Shown in pieces: positions 9,741 through 20,300 of a stretch of 64,000 nt of DNA. The first letter of the stretch is position 1; each line of letters starts with the position of its first letter. Under the pieces are notes generated by a model that ran no database searches, was not told the origin of the DNA, and saw only the letters and a program-made list of their open reading frames with translations. The stretch comes from Limnomonas spitsbergensis (taxonomy: Eukaryota > Chlorophyta > Chlorophyceae > Chlamydomonadales): positions 620,001-684,000 of the forward strand of contig JAYJMM010000101.1 in the NCBI GenBank assembly GCA_037349105.1. Reading direction: 5' to 3'. Both the position numbers and the translations under genes were made by a program.

Positions 9741-12700
9741 ATGAGCAGACAGGATGAGTTTCCCGAATGCACGATGCTAGACGAACTCACAAAGCATCAT
9801 CGGTATTACATGTTCAACCTGGTTCCCCCCGCGTTCAAATCGGAAATAGGGAAGAGGATGAACGACTCCGAGTTCGCGCACCACGTGAAGACGCTGCCCA
9901 TGGTGCATGGCACGGAGGAGGGTTTAGGCGAGTCGATGGCTAGCAACGGGGCAGCGCATTCTAACCCATGACAACAAACAGCTTGCAATTCCATGCAAAT
10001 AAAATTTCCGACTCATATCCTCATATCAAAACGTGACATTGGGAGTGGTTCCGGCATACACCGGCACCGGAGACTGACACGACGGGCTCACCTGTCAGCA
10101 TCTCGCGTTTTTATTAAAGCATGTTACCTTTGCCAAACCCGCCTCACTCTGATCCATGCAGTGCTCTACACGCGCGTCATCGCCCCAAACGAGGAGACCA
10201 ACCTGAACCAGCTGTCCAAGCCAAAGGCCACCCGCCCCCATGCGGTCGAGAACAAGCCGACACGCACGCAGGAGCGCGAGAAGGACCGCATCGCCGGCTC
10301 GAGGGCAACTGCCACATCCGGCAGACATGCACCTCCACAGCAGCAACCAGCAGCAGCAGCAGCTGGCTCCTCTCATGCACTGGATCCCGGCGGCAGCCGC
10401 AGGCCGCATGGGTCAGCTCCAGGCGGACAGTCCACATCAGCAGGCGGAGCTGCTCTCAGTCAGTCGCGCCTGCACACGGCTGGCGGAGGAGGGGGTGCAG
10501 CGGCGGGGGCGGGGCACTCGAACGACGCCGGCGTGGGGGCTGGCGGGGCAGGCGGGGCGCGGCCGCGACAGGGAAGCAGCAAGTATGGCATGTCTGCTGC
10601 GAAGCCTAGCAAGGATGAAGAGGTGAGACTGGGATTTGTCTCTGCATGCATGGCGGGTTTTGTCTTTGCAAGGCCACTCGAGACCCAAAGACAATGCCGA
10701 TCAGCTCTTCACCTTCGCCAGGCCACACCGCATGAATGGAGTGCCAGCGGTGTGGCCTAGCAAAGGTGAAGAGCTGATCAGAGTTGTCGTTGCATGCTTG
10801 GACTCCCTTGAGGGTCGTGCGGCAGCTGGCAGCTGCGTGGACTGGGGGAAGGCTGTCTAGGTTGGGGGAAGGAGAGGCGAGGGGGGGAAGAACTGAACCC
10901 TAAAACCTCAGCCATTAATCCATAAGGGAGAGAGAGAATCAGTGCTGTGCCGATTACGGTGGCTGAATGACGTAGCTGAGTTTCAGTCACCGTTGTTTCA
11001 AGGTAAATTTCGGTAAATTCATTTTCTCTTACCAGCTGGAGGGACCGTAATTACTTACACGATTTCTGAATTACAGCGCAGTGGCACAGCACTGGAGAGA
11101 ATAATGGAGGCAGTACGGTCATCGTGTGCATGTATGTGGAGTGGTCAATGGTGGAGGGGTAGAGGTTTGCATGGGGCAAGTGCGGAGGCAGAGGCGGCGA
11201 CAGGGCAGGGGCTAAGGCTGAGCTGACTGCAAACGTGTGACACTGTGACCGTGAGCTGAACGATATTGCGGGAGGCATGCTGACATCAGCCTCTGGGACA
11301 TGGGGCGGTACAGGTAGTACTGCTGGTAGTACTAGGAGTTCCTAGTACTACCAGCAGTAGTACAGACAGATTGACTGCCGGTAGTACTGCTGATGACGGA
11401 AGGTATCGCGCGTGTGTTTTGCAAGGCTAGACATATCATATCATGCAGCTCCGGTCCTGCATGTGGTAAGTTACCGTGTTGGGTCTGACACCGTAAAAAA
11501 CAGTCTTTAGTGCACACTTGACACCGCAAATTACTGTGAAAAATTCGGTTCGTAAGTCTGCGCAAGCGGTGAATTTTTCTCTTATAAATGGTCAGGTTAA
11601 AGATCCCTATGTGGGGTACTAAGTCAACCTGTCACCAGATCGGGACATGTGCTTCACATCAGCATCATGGCGAACTAGAAGAATTGTGCAAGTCGGAATA
11701 TTTCCAACAAGACTGTCAAATGCTTGACCCATGTTACTGCCAACAACCCCTGCTGCCTGGGGTGCTGGAGTTCAGAGTTCAAGGGTTAGGGTTTGGGGAT
11801 TCTGTGCAGCTCCTTATATAATTATTTGAGAGTGCTTCAACAACAATTCAGCTACATCACGGCTGTGAGGTCCTGATGCGGCAGGCCCTATTGCCTGGGT
11901 CGCAGGCCGTAGGCCAGTCAATGTCTGGTCCCCATCGGCCCGCTGGTGGCTGCCCGGTGGCCCCCAAGGCGGTCTGGCACGCACTGAAATAAACAATGCC
12001 ACGCAGGCACGCACGCGCTCCTGCCTGCATGAGCAGGCCTTAATTCACTCTTGAAATACCGTACAATTTTCAAACTGAATGACTGATCCCGTAGTCTGAT
12101 TCCGGCATCTGAAACTTATTATTTTCATTTATCACATCATTTTGCCGTATACTCAGGAAATGAAGCGGTATGTGGACCGCGAGAAGGCAGTGATGACGGC
12201 CTCCCACGTGTTCACATGGTGCGTGGGTGGGTGGGTGGTGTCCACATGGTGTGTGTGTGGGTGGTGTTCACATGGTGCGTGGGTGTGTGGGTGGGTGGGT
12301 GGTGTTCACATGGTGCATGTGTGGGTGGGTGGTGTTCACATGGTGTGTGTGTGTAAGTGGTGTTCACATGGTGAGTGTGTGAGTGGGTGGTGTTCACATG
12401 GTGCGTGGGTGGGTGGGTGGTGTTCACATAGTACGTGGGTGGGTGGGTGATGTCCGCATGGTGAGTGTGTGAGTGGGTGGTGTTCACATGGTACGTGGGT
12501 GGGTGGGTGGTGTTCACATGGTGGGTGGGTGGGTGGTGTTCACATGGTGTGTGTGTGTGTGTGTGGATGGGTGGTGTTCACATGGTGCATGTGTGGGTGG
12601 GTGGTGTTCACATGGTGCGTGTGTGTGTAAGTGGTGTTCACATGGTGAGTGTGTGAATGGGTGGTGTTCACATGGTGCGTGGGTGGGTGGGTGGTGTTCA

Positions 12701-13809
12701 CATGGTACGTGGGTGTTTGGGTGATGTTCACATGGTGTGTGTGTGGGTGGGTGGTGTTCACATGGTGTGTGTGCGGGTGGGTGGTGTTCACATGGTGAGT
12801 GTGTGAGTGGGTGGTGTTCACATGGTGTGTGTGTGGGTGGTTGGTGTTCACATGGTGTGTGTGTGGGTGGGTGGTGTTCACATGGTACGTGGGTGGGTGG
12901 GTGGTGTTCACATGGAGGGTGGCTGCGTGGGTAGGCCCATGGTTGGTGGGTAAGTGGGTGGTGCTCACATGGTGGGTGGGTGGTTGAATGGAGAGGATGT
13001 TCTCCGGCAGCCCAGGACGATGTCGTGGCTCACACAGGGCCCTTTTTGCACCTCTACAAAGTTGTCGCGGGTTTATCTGCATATTGTATGTGCAAGTGAG
13101 AGGCACATCCGGCTTCATGTTTTGTGAACTGAATTACTGAAGACGTAGATTTACCAGGGAGGGGCAAGGATGGGCTGCGTTCATGGGTTGATTGGGAGTT
13201 CTCCGTCTGACAGAAACAGGATGTGTTTTTTAACAGTGAGGAGAGCTACAACACCTGACCTGCTCCCCAGTACAAAGAGTGTATCTCATCTGGCCTGCTC
13301 CCCAGTTTAAAGAGTGTATCTCCTCACGCCTGCTCCCAAGTACAAAGAGTGTATCTCATCTGACCTGCTCCCCAGTATAAAGAGTGTATCTCCTCTGACC
13401 TGCTGCTTTCTGCGAAGAGTTCATGTCTTTTTGTCTGCTGCCCAATACAAGGAGTTTGTGGTGTCTGGCCTAATCCTCTCCACCAAGACACTCTTTGAAA
13501 AACTGTGTGGCTACAGTATATCCTGTGCCTCAATGTGCAGACACCTCTTGATAAAACGCGTGTGCCCTGACTTGCTGCAGGGGTGGCCGCTTCAAGTACA
13601 GCGGTCCCGAGCACGGACTCTCAAGGTGGGCTGCCCATATTCCGAAATACGCTCGCTTATATTAACAGATGAATGCTCAAATTAACCCCATTGATATGAA
13701 TGACGCACCCAACTCTCTCTTGGTGCTGACCCCCCCCTGCACTCCCTGCTTTGAATTTTGCAGGCAGACATGGGCCACTGGAATGTCGAAACCACCGCTC
13801 CGGCTGTGA
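9741..13809 (+). CDS. Hypothetical five-exon gene of unknown function
   Basis: Tentative model, about 264 aa: exons 9741-9921, 10162-10622, 12157-12218, 13581-13625 and 13764-13809. Phases agree at every junction and the last exon ends in TGA. Exon 1 reads as ordinary protein (for example YYMFNLVPPAFKSEIGKRM). Exon 2 starts well (VIAPNEETNLNQLSKPK) and becomes Gln/Ala/Gly-rich low complexity before a GTGAGA donor. Exon 3 (EMKRYVDREKAVMTASHVFT) sits between ACTCAG and GTGCGT. Exon 4 gives WGGRFKYSGPEHGLS. The weakest points are the exon 1 donor (GTTTAG) and exon 5. No family is recognised. Intron 3 is largely a minisatellite built from the exon 3 donor. Repeats at 13262-13400 resemble the exon 4 acceptor. 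Confidence 0.35.
10699..10779. ncRNA. Long near-perfect hairpin, possible small-RNA precursor
   Basis: Two 33-nt arms (10699-10731 and 10747-10779) are complementary with about two or three mismatches around a 15-nt loop. Pairing may continue outward with bulges. The hairpin lies in intron 2 of the tentative gene at 9741-13809. It could equally be a small inverted-repeat transposon. Confidence 0.4.
11318..11359. repeat. Near-perfect palindrome, 20-bp arms, 2-nt spacer
   Basis: The arm at 11318-11337 (TACTGCTGGTAGTACTAGGA) is followed by GT and its exact reverse complement at 11340-11359. A partial third copy of the arm sequence follows at about 11383-11394. Confidence 0.8.
12205..12990 (+). 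repeat. Minisatellite built on a splice donor, about 25 units
   Basis: Units of about 27-36 bp share GTGTTCACATG followed by GTGCGT, GTGAGT, GTGTGT or GTACGT and a G/T-rich tail. The first unit is the end of the proposed exon 3 (12157-12218), so the array repeats an exon edge with its 5' splice site. Confidence 0.85.
13262..13400 (+). repeat. 35-bp tandem repeat, four good copies
   Basis: Units contain TGACCTGCTCCCCAG then TACAAAGAGTGTATCTC. Decayed copies continue to about 13460. The unit resembles the acceptor region CTGACTTGCTGCAG of the proposed exon at 13581. Confidence 0.75.
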
Positions 13810-16672
13810 CCCCACATTTATAGGGTTCAGACTCAGGGTGTGACGAGGTCCACGTTCCGGCTGCAACTCGGCATGCTTTTACCTGAGCAGCAAGCTGGTC
13901 TTCATCACCAGTGTCAGACGCCAATGTTTACGCCATAAAACTAAGTGCGCATCCTGCGAATCCTCCGAATAGGGGTGCCAATATCGTATCGCGTGTGCTG
14001 AAATACAGTGCAATGCAGGGTGCAATGTATATATATATCGCTAATAGCATAAGCTCAATTCAGTGGTGGTGTAGTCAAAACGAGTTACCTTGGTAGCACT
14101 AGAGATTCAGGATTATACGTGTAGTAGAGGTTCAGAGGTTTCATGCGATAGTGCCATGCGATAGTGCCATGTGTAGCACAGGTTAATGTCAGATTCCCCT
14201 GCCATACTTTTTTAAAAGCCATGCTTTATCTTAGGGTCTTCTTTCTTTCAGTTCCGTCTGGACGTGTGAGTGAGTGATTCGCCTTCGTGGTGCCCCGAAT
14301 GGACTGTGACCCACCTTCATTCTGGACATGGTTTATTCGTTTATGATCTGAAACAGGATCTGACCGGCTATATGATGGGTTGGCGAGTTCAACTGTTCAA
14401 GGCATTGTGGATGTGGCTTTTTGAAGTTCAGCGCGGTTTATGACTTGATGCATGTGACAGCAGATGTCCACAAAGCGGTGCATTCACCTGCCTTGGCATG
14501 CTTTGAACCTGCGAACAACGCTGCTCTTTTGCGCCACTCAAGTCACGCCCATACCAAGCAGCTATCAGGTTTCACAGGAAACACTGCAGCATGGGCTGCG
14601 GCGACGCAGTTGCTACTGCACGACCATTGATTCTGACTTCAAGCCGTCAATTCTGAATTCAAGCTGTAGATTCTGAATTCAAAGGCATTCAGCGGAAGAT
14701 ATTGAGGAGCCTTTGCTCACACCCTCTTGAATACTCCCATTTCAGGCCATTTTAGCATTGTTTGTTATTCGAGTGAGCGCCACCCACCTGTTAGGGGGCA
14801 ACAGGGAGGCCACGGCTTGGCAGATGGGGGGGCGAATCTGAACCGACCTACGGATGGTGGCCCAAGCAGGAGGGGTTCTTGAACCATGCTCCTCTGCCGT
14901 TAGTTATGTTCTATCTGAATTCAATGACGTAACACCTCTGGGCCATGCTTAAGAAGGCCAAGCCACGTAGGAGCACAACCACTCAACTTGGGTGGGTGGA
15001 ATGGGCGAGGGGGGAAGGGAAAGTAAACATATGTACCTCGTCTTCCAAAGTTGTAGGGTTTGAGGAGAGCTTTCCAAATCTTCTCTTAAAATAGTTTTGG
15101 CCCATGGGCCAAAATTATTTCTTTGGCTTCCGTGTCGCCCTTTGTCTGCTGCCCCTCCAGTGCTCCTGTCATGGTAGTTTCCTGTTCAGTTCCTATCAAT
15201 GTAAAACAATGGGGTTGGGGTAGATATGGGGCGTCCTAGTAGGGCCTGCGGAGGGGAGGGGATGATGGGAAAAAGGTAACGAAGAAGCAGAAGAGAGAGG
15301 CGTTCAAGACTTTGTAAGTCGAAGTTAGATGTTACTGCGAGGGGGGGGGCAGAAGAAAAAAAATAGGGCCCCCAATCACTTCATCGATTAAAAAATTGAG
15401 TTTACTCATGTCAGCCTCAAATTCAGGCCAAATACAACAACTAATCAAGTATCGGGTTCGCGGCCAGCCGCCTATGGTGATGGCATTGCACTGCGCAGTC
15501 TTGAGACATGCTCGCACGGTGGCCAGCACTGATGCATGTTTTTTTGTCCAGCAACATCCCGGCCAACACCTTCTGACACCTCACGTCAGTCATCCGCTGT
15601 GAGATCCAGCCTTGGTAGCTGAGTTTCTCATTCCTGCACCTCGGCCTTTGAGGTGTGACAGGAATGACCTTTATAAATATAGCCGGTTGATTTGCGCTGT
15701 AGCGCACAAGGTTTCCGGGACGTTCCGGAAACATCAGGCGGGCGGACTGCCGGACTGACTGACAGACGGATACGTGATTACGTGGTGACTCTGGGGACTT
15801 CGCCCCCAGCGACCTTCGCGTAAAAGAAACGAGATCGCTGATGCGGCTTGGATTAACGAGCAATTGCGCAGAGCAGAGCAGGGCGCGCGCTTATAAAATG
15901 TGCCTATATACGGCATGCCGTATATACGGTTTTCTAACATATACGCGTATACGGGGACTCAAATATACACGCATAAAGGGCGTATATACGCATATAAGTA
16001 TTTTCCATACACGCCATCGGCCAGCCCTAGCCCCATCCCCCTAATTCTCCTAACTCATCCGTTTGACATGGGAGTTGCACCTAAGGACTTTTGGGAGGGT
16101 ATCTTGGCTTCAAGAAAACGTTTTTTGAAGGGCCTTGCCCCCCCTCCTAGTTTTACATGCATTGACCGGGTACTTAACGTTGTCCGTTGACCATTCGTAG
16201 GGGTCGTTGGAAAGCACTGGCCCTGCCCAATGCAGTGAGATCTTCGTATTTTGCAGATTTTTCGGGGCTGAGATGTTATTCGCAAAATAAGCTTTTGTGA
16301 AAACTACGAAATCCTCATTGTTTGGCTCTCTGTACCTCAGTCACAGTTGGGACAGAAAGCATTTTAAGACCAAGTATGGAAAGCTTTCGTCAGGTTCCAT
16401 ACCTTTCGATGATGGGGTGTTTTTAATTGTTTTGCCCCCCCTCGTGTTAGTATGCTGCCTCAAGTCTCTTGTTTCTTGAGCATTTTTATCTCATGCGAGG
16501 ATAGTACCGTGAGAATGCAGGTGGGTAGGTACACAACTGGTATCCCGGGCTGAATCTCACTGATGCCTGATTATTGTTTTCTTGCCTATACATCTGATAC
16601 CGGTATTTTATAATCAGCTGTAATGGTGGATACCGTTCGAAGCACCTTGGCCATCTGATGAGATAACACCCC
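13810..16672. other. Long stretch without a supported gene
   Basis: Only short ORFs without splice support. Noted items are a copy of the dispersed CCTCTGGGCCATGC sequence at about 14935, a perfect 22-bp palindrome at 15905-15926 with related TATACGCGTATA sequences to about 15990, and several A+T-richer tracts. Confidence 0.4.
15905..15926. repeat. Perfect 22-bp palindrome in a TATACG-rich tract
   Basis: The half-site TATATACGGCA is followed at once by its reverse complement. Further CGTATATACG and TATACGCGTATA motifs follow to about 15990, so the tract is a cluster of related palindromes. Confidence 0.8.
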
Positions 16673-17299
16673 TCATCCCTGTATAATCAAGACAGGAGTG
16701 GTCCCTACCCCGGGACCAAGAGGTTGTTGAACTGTATCTGTCAATCTGAAATGTAGCCGAGTCATGAAAACGATAGTGTGTGAGACCCTCAAACACTGGA
16801 GGACATACAGTTCTACCCCTCGTGTTGCCTCCCACTGAATGCTTTGGATGTCAATGAATGGTAAGGACGCACATGATCTGAGTATTGTCTGCTCGAGCAA
16901 ATAATGGGCATCTGAGATGAGGACATTGCACGCGCCCGCTTCGTCAATGTTGGTGCAACACGGCAGTTGATAACTGCCACCAACTGACAACGGTCCACTT
17001 TTGCAGTCTGTCTCCGATTTGAAATAGCGCGCGAACACCACTTTCAACACACACACCCAGGCAGGCAAACACGCATTAAGCGTCTGCATTACATCAACTA
17101 CAGCATCCCAAGTCATCCACCACTCACATTCACCAATACCAGCCGCCCAGGCCGCATAGATCGATTCGACCCATGTGATTGGGTGTTGCTCTGCAGACCA
17201 TACACGCCCTCCCGCTGCCACACGCCCCCACATGCCAAGCGTAAATCTCATCATATACGCAAAAAATTCAAACACCATATCGTGCACATCCACGAGCAC
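16673..17299 (-). CDS. Hypothetical ORF, 208 codons
   Basis: An uninterrupted ORF of normal amino-acid composition, rich in Trp, Cys and Val, with no recognised motif. Its ATG lies only 34 bp from the plus-strand ATG of the secreted cysteine-rich gene at 17334. That leaves little room for promoters and makes it doubtful that both starts are real. It could be a decayed gene fragment or a chance ORF in the 5' region of the neighbour. Confidence 0.25.
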   Translation of the reverse strand: MLVDVHDMVFEFFAYMMRFTLGMWGRVAAGGRVWSAEQHPITWVESIYAAWAAGIGECEWWMTWDAVVDVMQTLNACLPAWVCVLKVVFARYFKSETDCKSGPLSVGGSYQLPCCTNIDEAGACNVLISDAHYLLEQTILRSCASLPFIDIQSIQWEATRGVELYVLQCLRVSHTIVFMTRLHFRLTDTVQQPLGPGVGTTPVLIIQG

Positions 17300-17333
17300 T
17301 CAAGCACGATAGCAGCTCGGTACCGACTGTGAC

Positions 17334-20300
17334 ATGCCGCCATGGAGATCGACTGCCGCTGCTGCTGACACTATTAGCTCTACAGAGGAACGCGTTAGTA
17401 GCAGCCCGATCCTTGTGCTGCTGCTGCTTTCCCTCCTAGCCGCGACTGTCGTGCGCGCCGAGGACGTTGTGAATGCGTCCCTGGCAATGCCCCCCAAGAA
17501 GCAACACGACCACTGGGCTTCAGCCGGGTGCAACGTGCTGACGGATGAGAACTGGCACTATGCCACGTAAGTTCCAACACCAACACGCCGGAGCCATGAG
17601 ATCTGGGTACCGGTACCAGTAATTAGGAAACTGATTGAAAATATCCCTGAATTGGGGATTGCAAAGTGAAAAAGTGAGGTCACACTTATGATCCTAGCTG
17701 ACACTGTAATATGAGCATCAATGTAGCGATGTGAGCTCACACTGCTTTCACTTAGAGCCGTTCTTTGTTGGTTAGCGCTTATTCAGCTTCGCCTTGCCAG
17801 CTGCATGCATGAGCTGCATTACATGCATGGCATGGCATGGGGCCCCGGTGCGCGCCCTGCCCTGGTATGCAGCGGCCCACCCCTGCCAACTCGACCAGCA
17901 ATGTTTATTTTTCGTGACTCGGCTACATGTCAGCTCAACTCTGGCCACTGGCCAGAGGCAACATTTGTGGCCAGCCATGCTGCTTTGGCCATCAGTCGTA
18001 GACCAGTCCAGGTCCAATTAGACCATCGGCAGCCGAGGGGCGGCCTGCACAAGGTGAACTCGTTGCCGAAAATCCTGTCGAACAGCCGGTCAGCAGCTCC
18101 CAGCACTCTCCTCCTGATTCATGCAATTGCAATCATGACACCCAGATTTAAAAAGGGGTTATATACTTGTTTATGAGTCCCACGCCAAGGAATTTTGAAT
18201 CAATGCCAACAACTGTCCATTCACCCTATCCCCTGGTATTTCTGACCCCTGCCTCCAGCCCCCCACACCGACCTAAGGAGGGTGTGGAGGCCATTCAGGA
18301 CCATGGTGACCGGCTGCCCCCTGCCCCCTCCCCCACCTTCCGCCCAGTTACTGTTCACCTTCCTGCCCCCCCCCCCTTCCCCTCTCATTAAGTCAGGAGT
18401 GTTAAAAAACCTCTCAATACCATAACGGCCCCACCCGCTTCATCCCACCCTCTAGCTCCCCCCCAGCTTCCCTCCCACTTCCCTCCAGCTACCCTTCACG
18501 TTCCTGTACCCGGCCCCTCGCCTTCTTGAGGAGTGTGTCGAGGCGACTCAGGACCACGGAGACCCCACACGCTGCCACTTGTGCCTGCGCCTCTCTGGTG
18601 ACACCCACCTGCCCCCGCACCTCGTCACCGCCTGCCTCGACTGCGTCCCCAAGGTGGAGTTCAAGAGGCTGGGCTGGTCATGTGCCCAGTACTGCACGCA
18701 CCACAAGTGGAACGGGAGCCTGGCCGATGGTGAGCTTTAGTGCCAAATGTTGGTTATGGATGGCTCGTTGCGATAAAGTGGTTTGGTTTTGGTTATCTTA
18801 ACTGGTTTCAGCCCAATTCCATCTGTCTGGCCCTGTCGAAAAAGGCTTCCGGTTGTGGTGTTTACCTTGTAACAACAAGGACCTGAATAGGTAGCTGCTG
18901 GGCTGGTCATGCGCCCAGTACTGCATGTACCTCAGGTGGAACAGGAGTCTGGCCGACGGTGAGCATCAGTGATGAATCAGTAGGGATGGGCTGCGACTGG
19001 GCAGCAGCTGCACAAAAATCAATAAGGATAGGCTGCGACTAGAGAAATAGCTGGGCAGCTGGGTAGCAGACTAGCAGCTGGCAATACATTCATAGGGATA
19101 GGCAGCAGCTGGGTTGGCCTTGTGCGCAAGACTGCACCCATCGCATCATGCTACAGAGGTGTTTTGCCTTTCCTCGTTTTTCATTTTGCACAAAGGTTAA
19201 GGAATCCATTGAAAAGCTAAAAAAAGGTACGCCCTGATGCGTGGATTAAGAAAGCAACCTGTTCGGCCGTAGCACTAGGTGAGCTACCAATTTTCATCCT
19301 ACCCATTCATCGTCGAAGCCAGGTTCCAGTCAGAAATCGAGAGTTGGCTGACAATTTTGAGTTGGCTGACAATTTTGCCCCGAGGGCAGCCTTGAAATGC
19401 ATTATGAATGCACTCACAAGGGAAGGCTGCTCGAATCTACTGTAAGCACTGCAGTGTTTATTTTAGTGGGTAATGGACCACCTTCGCTGACCGCCCTGCG
19501 GCCACCCCTGGGCCGGTTTCCACCAAACCTGGACCGGCCTGTGGCTCAAGCAGCAGGGCTGGCCGCATCAGGGGCTCGTGGCCGGGGGTCACAGTGTGGC
19601 TGAACTGTAGCTGATAGTGGTATGCCACACAGTAAAGGAACACTGTTGTTAACAGGAATGGGAGCCTGCTGGCTGATGCTGAGCATGAGCGACAGCGACA
19701 GAGACAGAACCAACATGGACAAATCACTAAAAAATGAAATAAGAAGCATGCTGGTGTTACGCCCAGTTCTGCACTGTACGCTACCCTAAACCCTTAGCAC
19801 TTAACACAAAACCCTTCACCCTACCAAGTAATCACCACAAGTGGATGAAAAGGAGCTTGCTGGTAGACGCTGAGCAGGAAAGACACAGATATATTAGACA
19901 ATTCCCTAAATAGATAATATAAATACTGGCATGGATGCTGACATGGACACATCCGAAAATACCGACATGGACAATCCCTAAATAAGAAGGAAAAAAACAG
20001 CAGGGATGGTCTTGAGCCCAGTCCTGCACCCACCGCAAGTGGGGAACAGGAGCCTGCTGGCTGACGCTGAGAATCCGTAGCCTGCACACGATGGGCGAAG
20101 CAGCAGCAGTACGTTCATCATCAGCAGCAACAACGGGAGTTGAGGTGATGCTACAGAAATAAGGGTAATTCAAGCAGGAGATGCAGAAGCAGCTGTCCAG
20201 GTAGCTGCCAGCTGCCCGGTAGCTTCCAGCTGCCTGGTAGCTTCCAGCTGCCAGGTAGCTGCCAGCTGCCAAAGTAAGCAGGCGATACAGAAGCAGGTGC

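Noticed and set aside
12142..13118. His/Thr- and Trp/Cys-rich ORFs (HHVNTTHPPTH on minus, WCSHGACVGGW on plus)
   Set aside because: They translate a G/T-rich minisatellite derived from a splice donor, and both strands are open.
13581..13625. FERM-domain end suggested by the short FKYSG sequence
   Set aside because: A five-residue resemblance in a tentative exon is too little to assign a domain.
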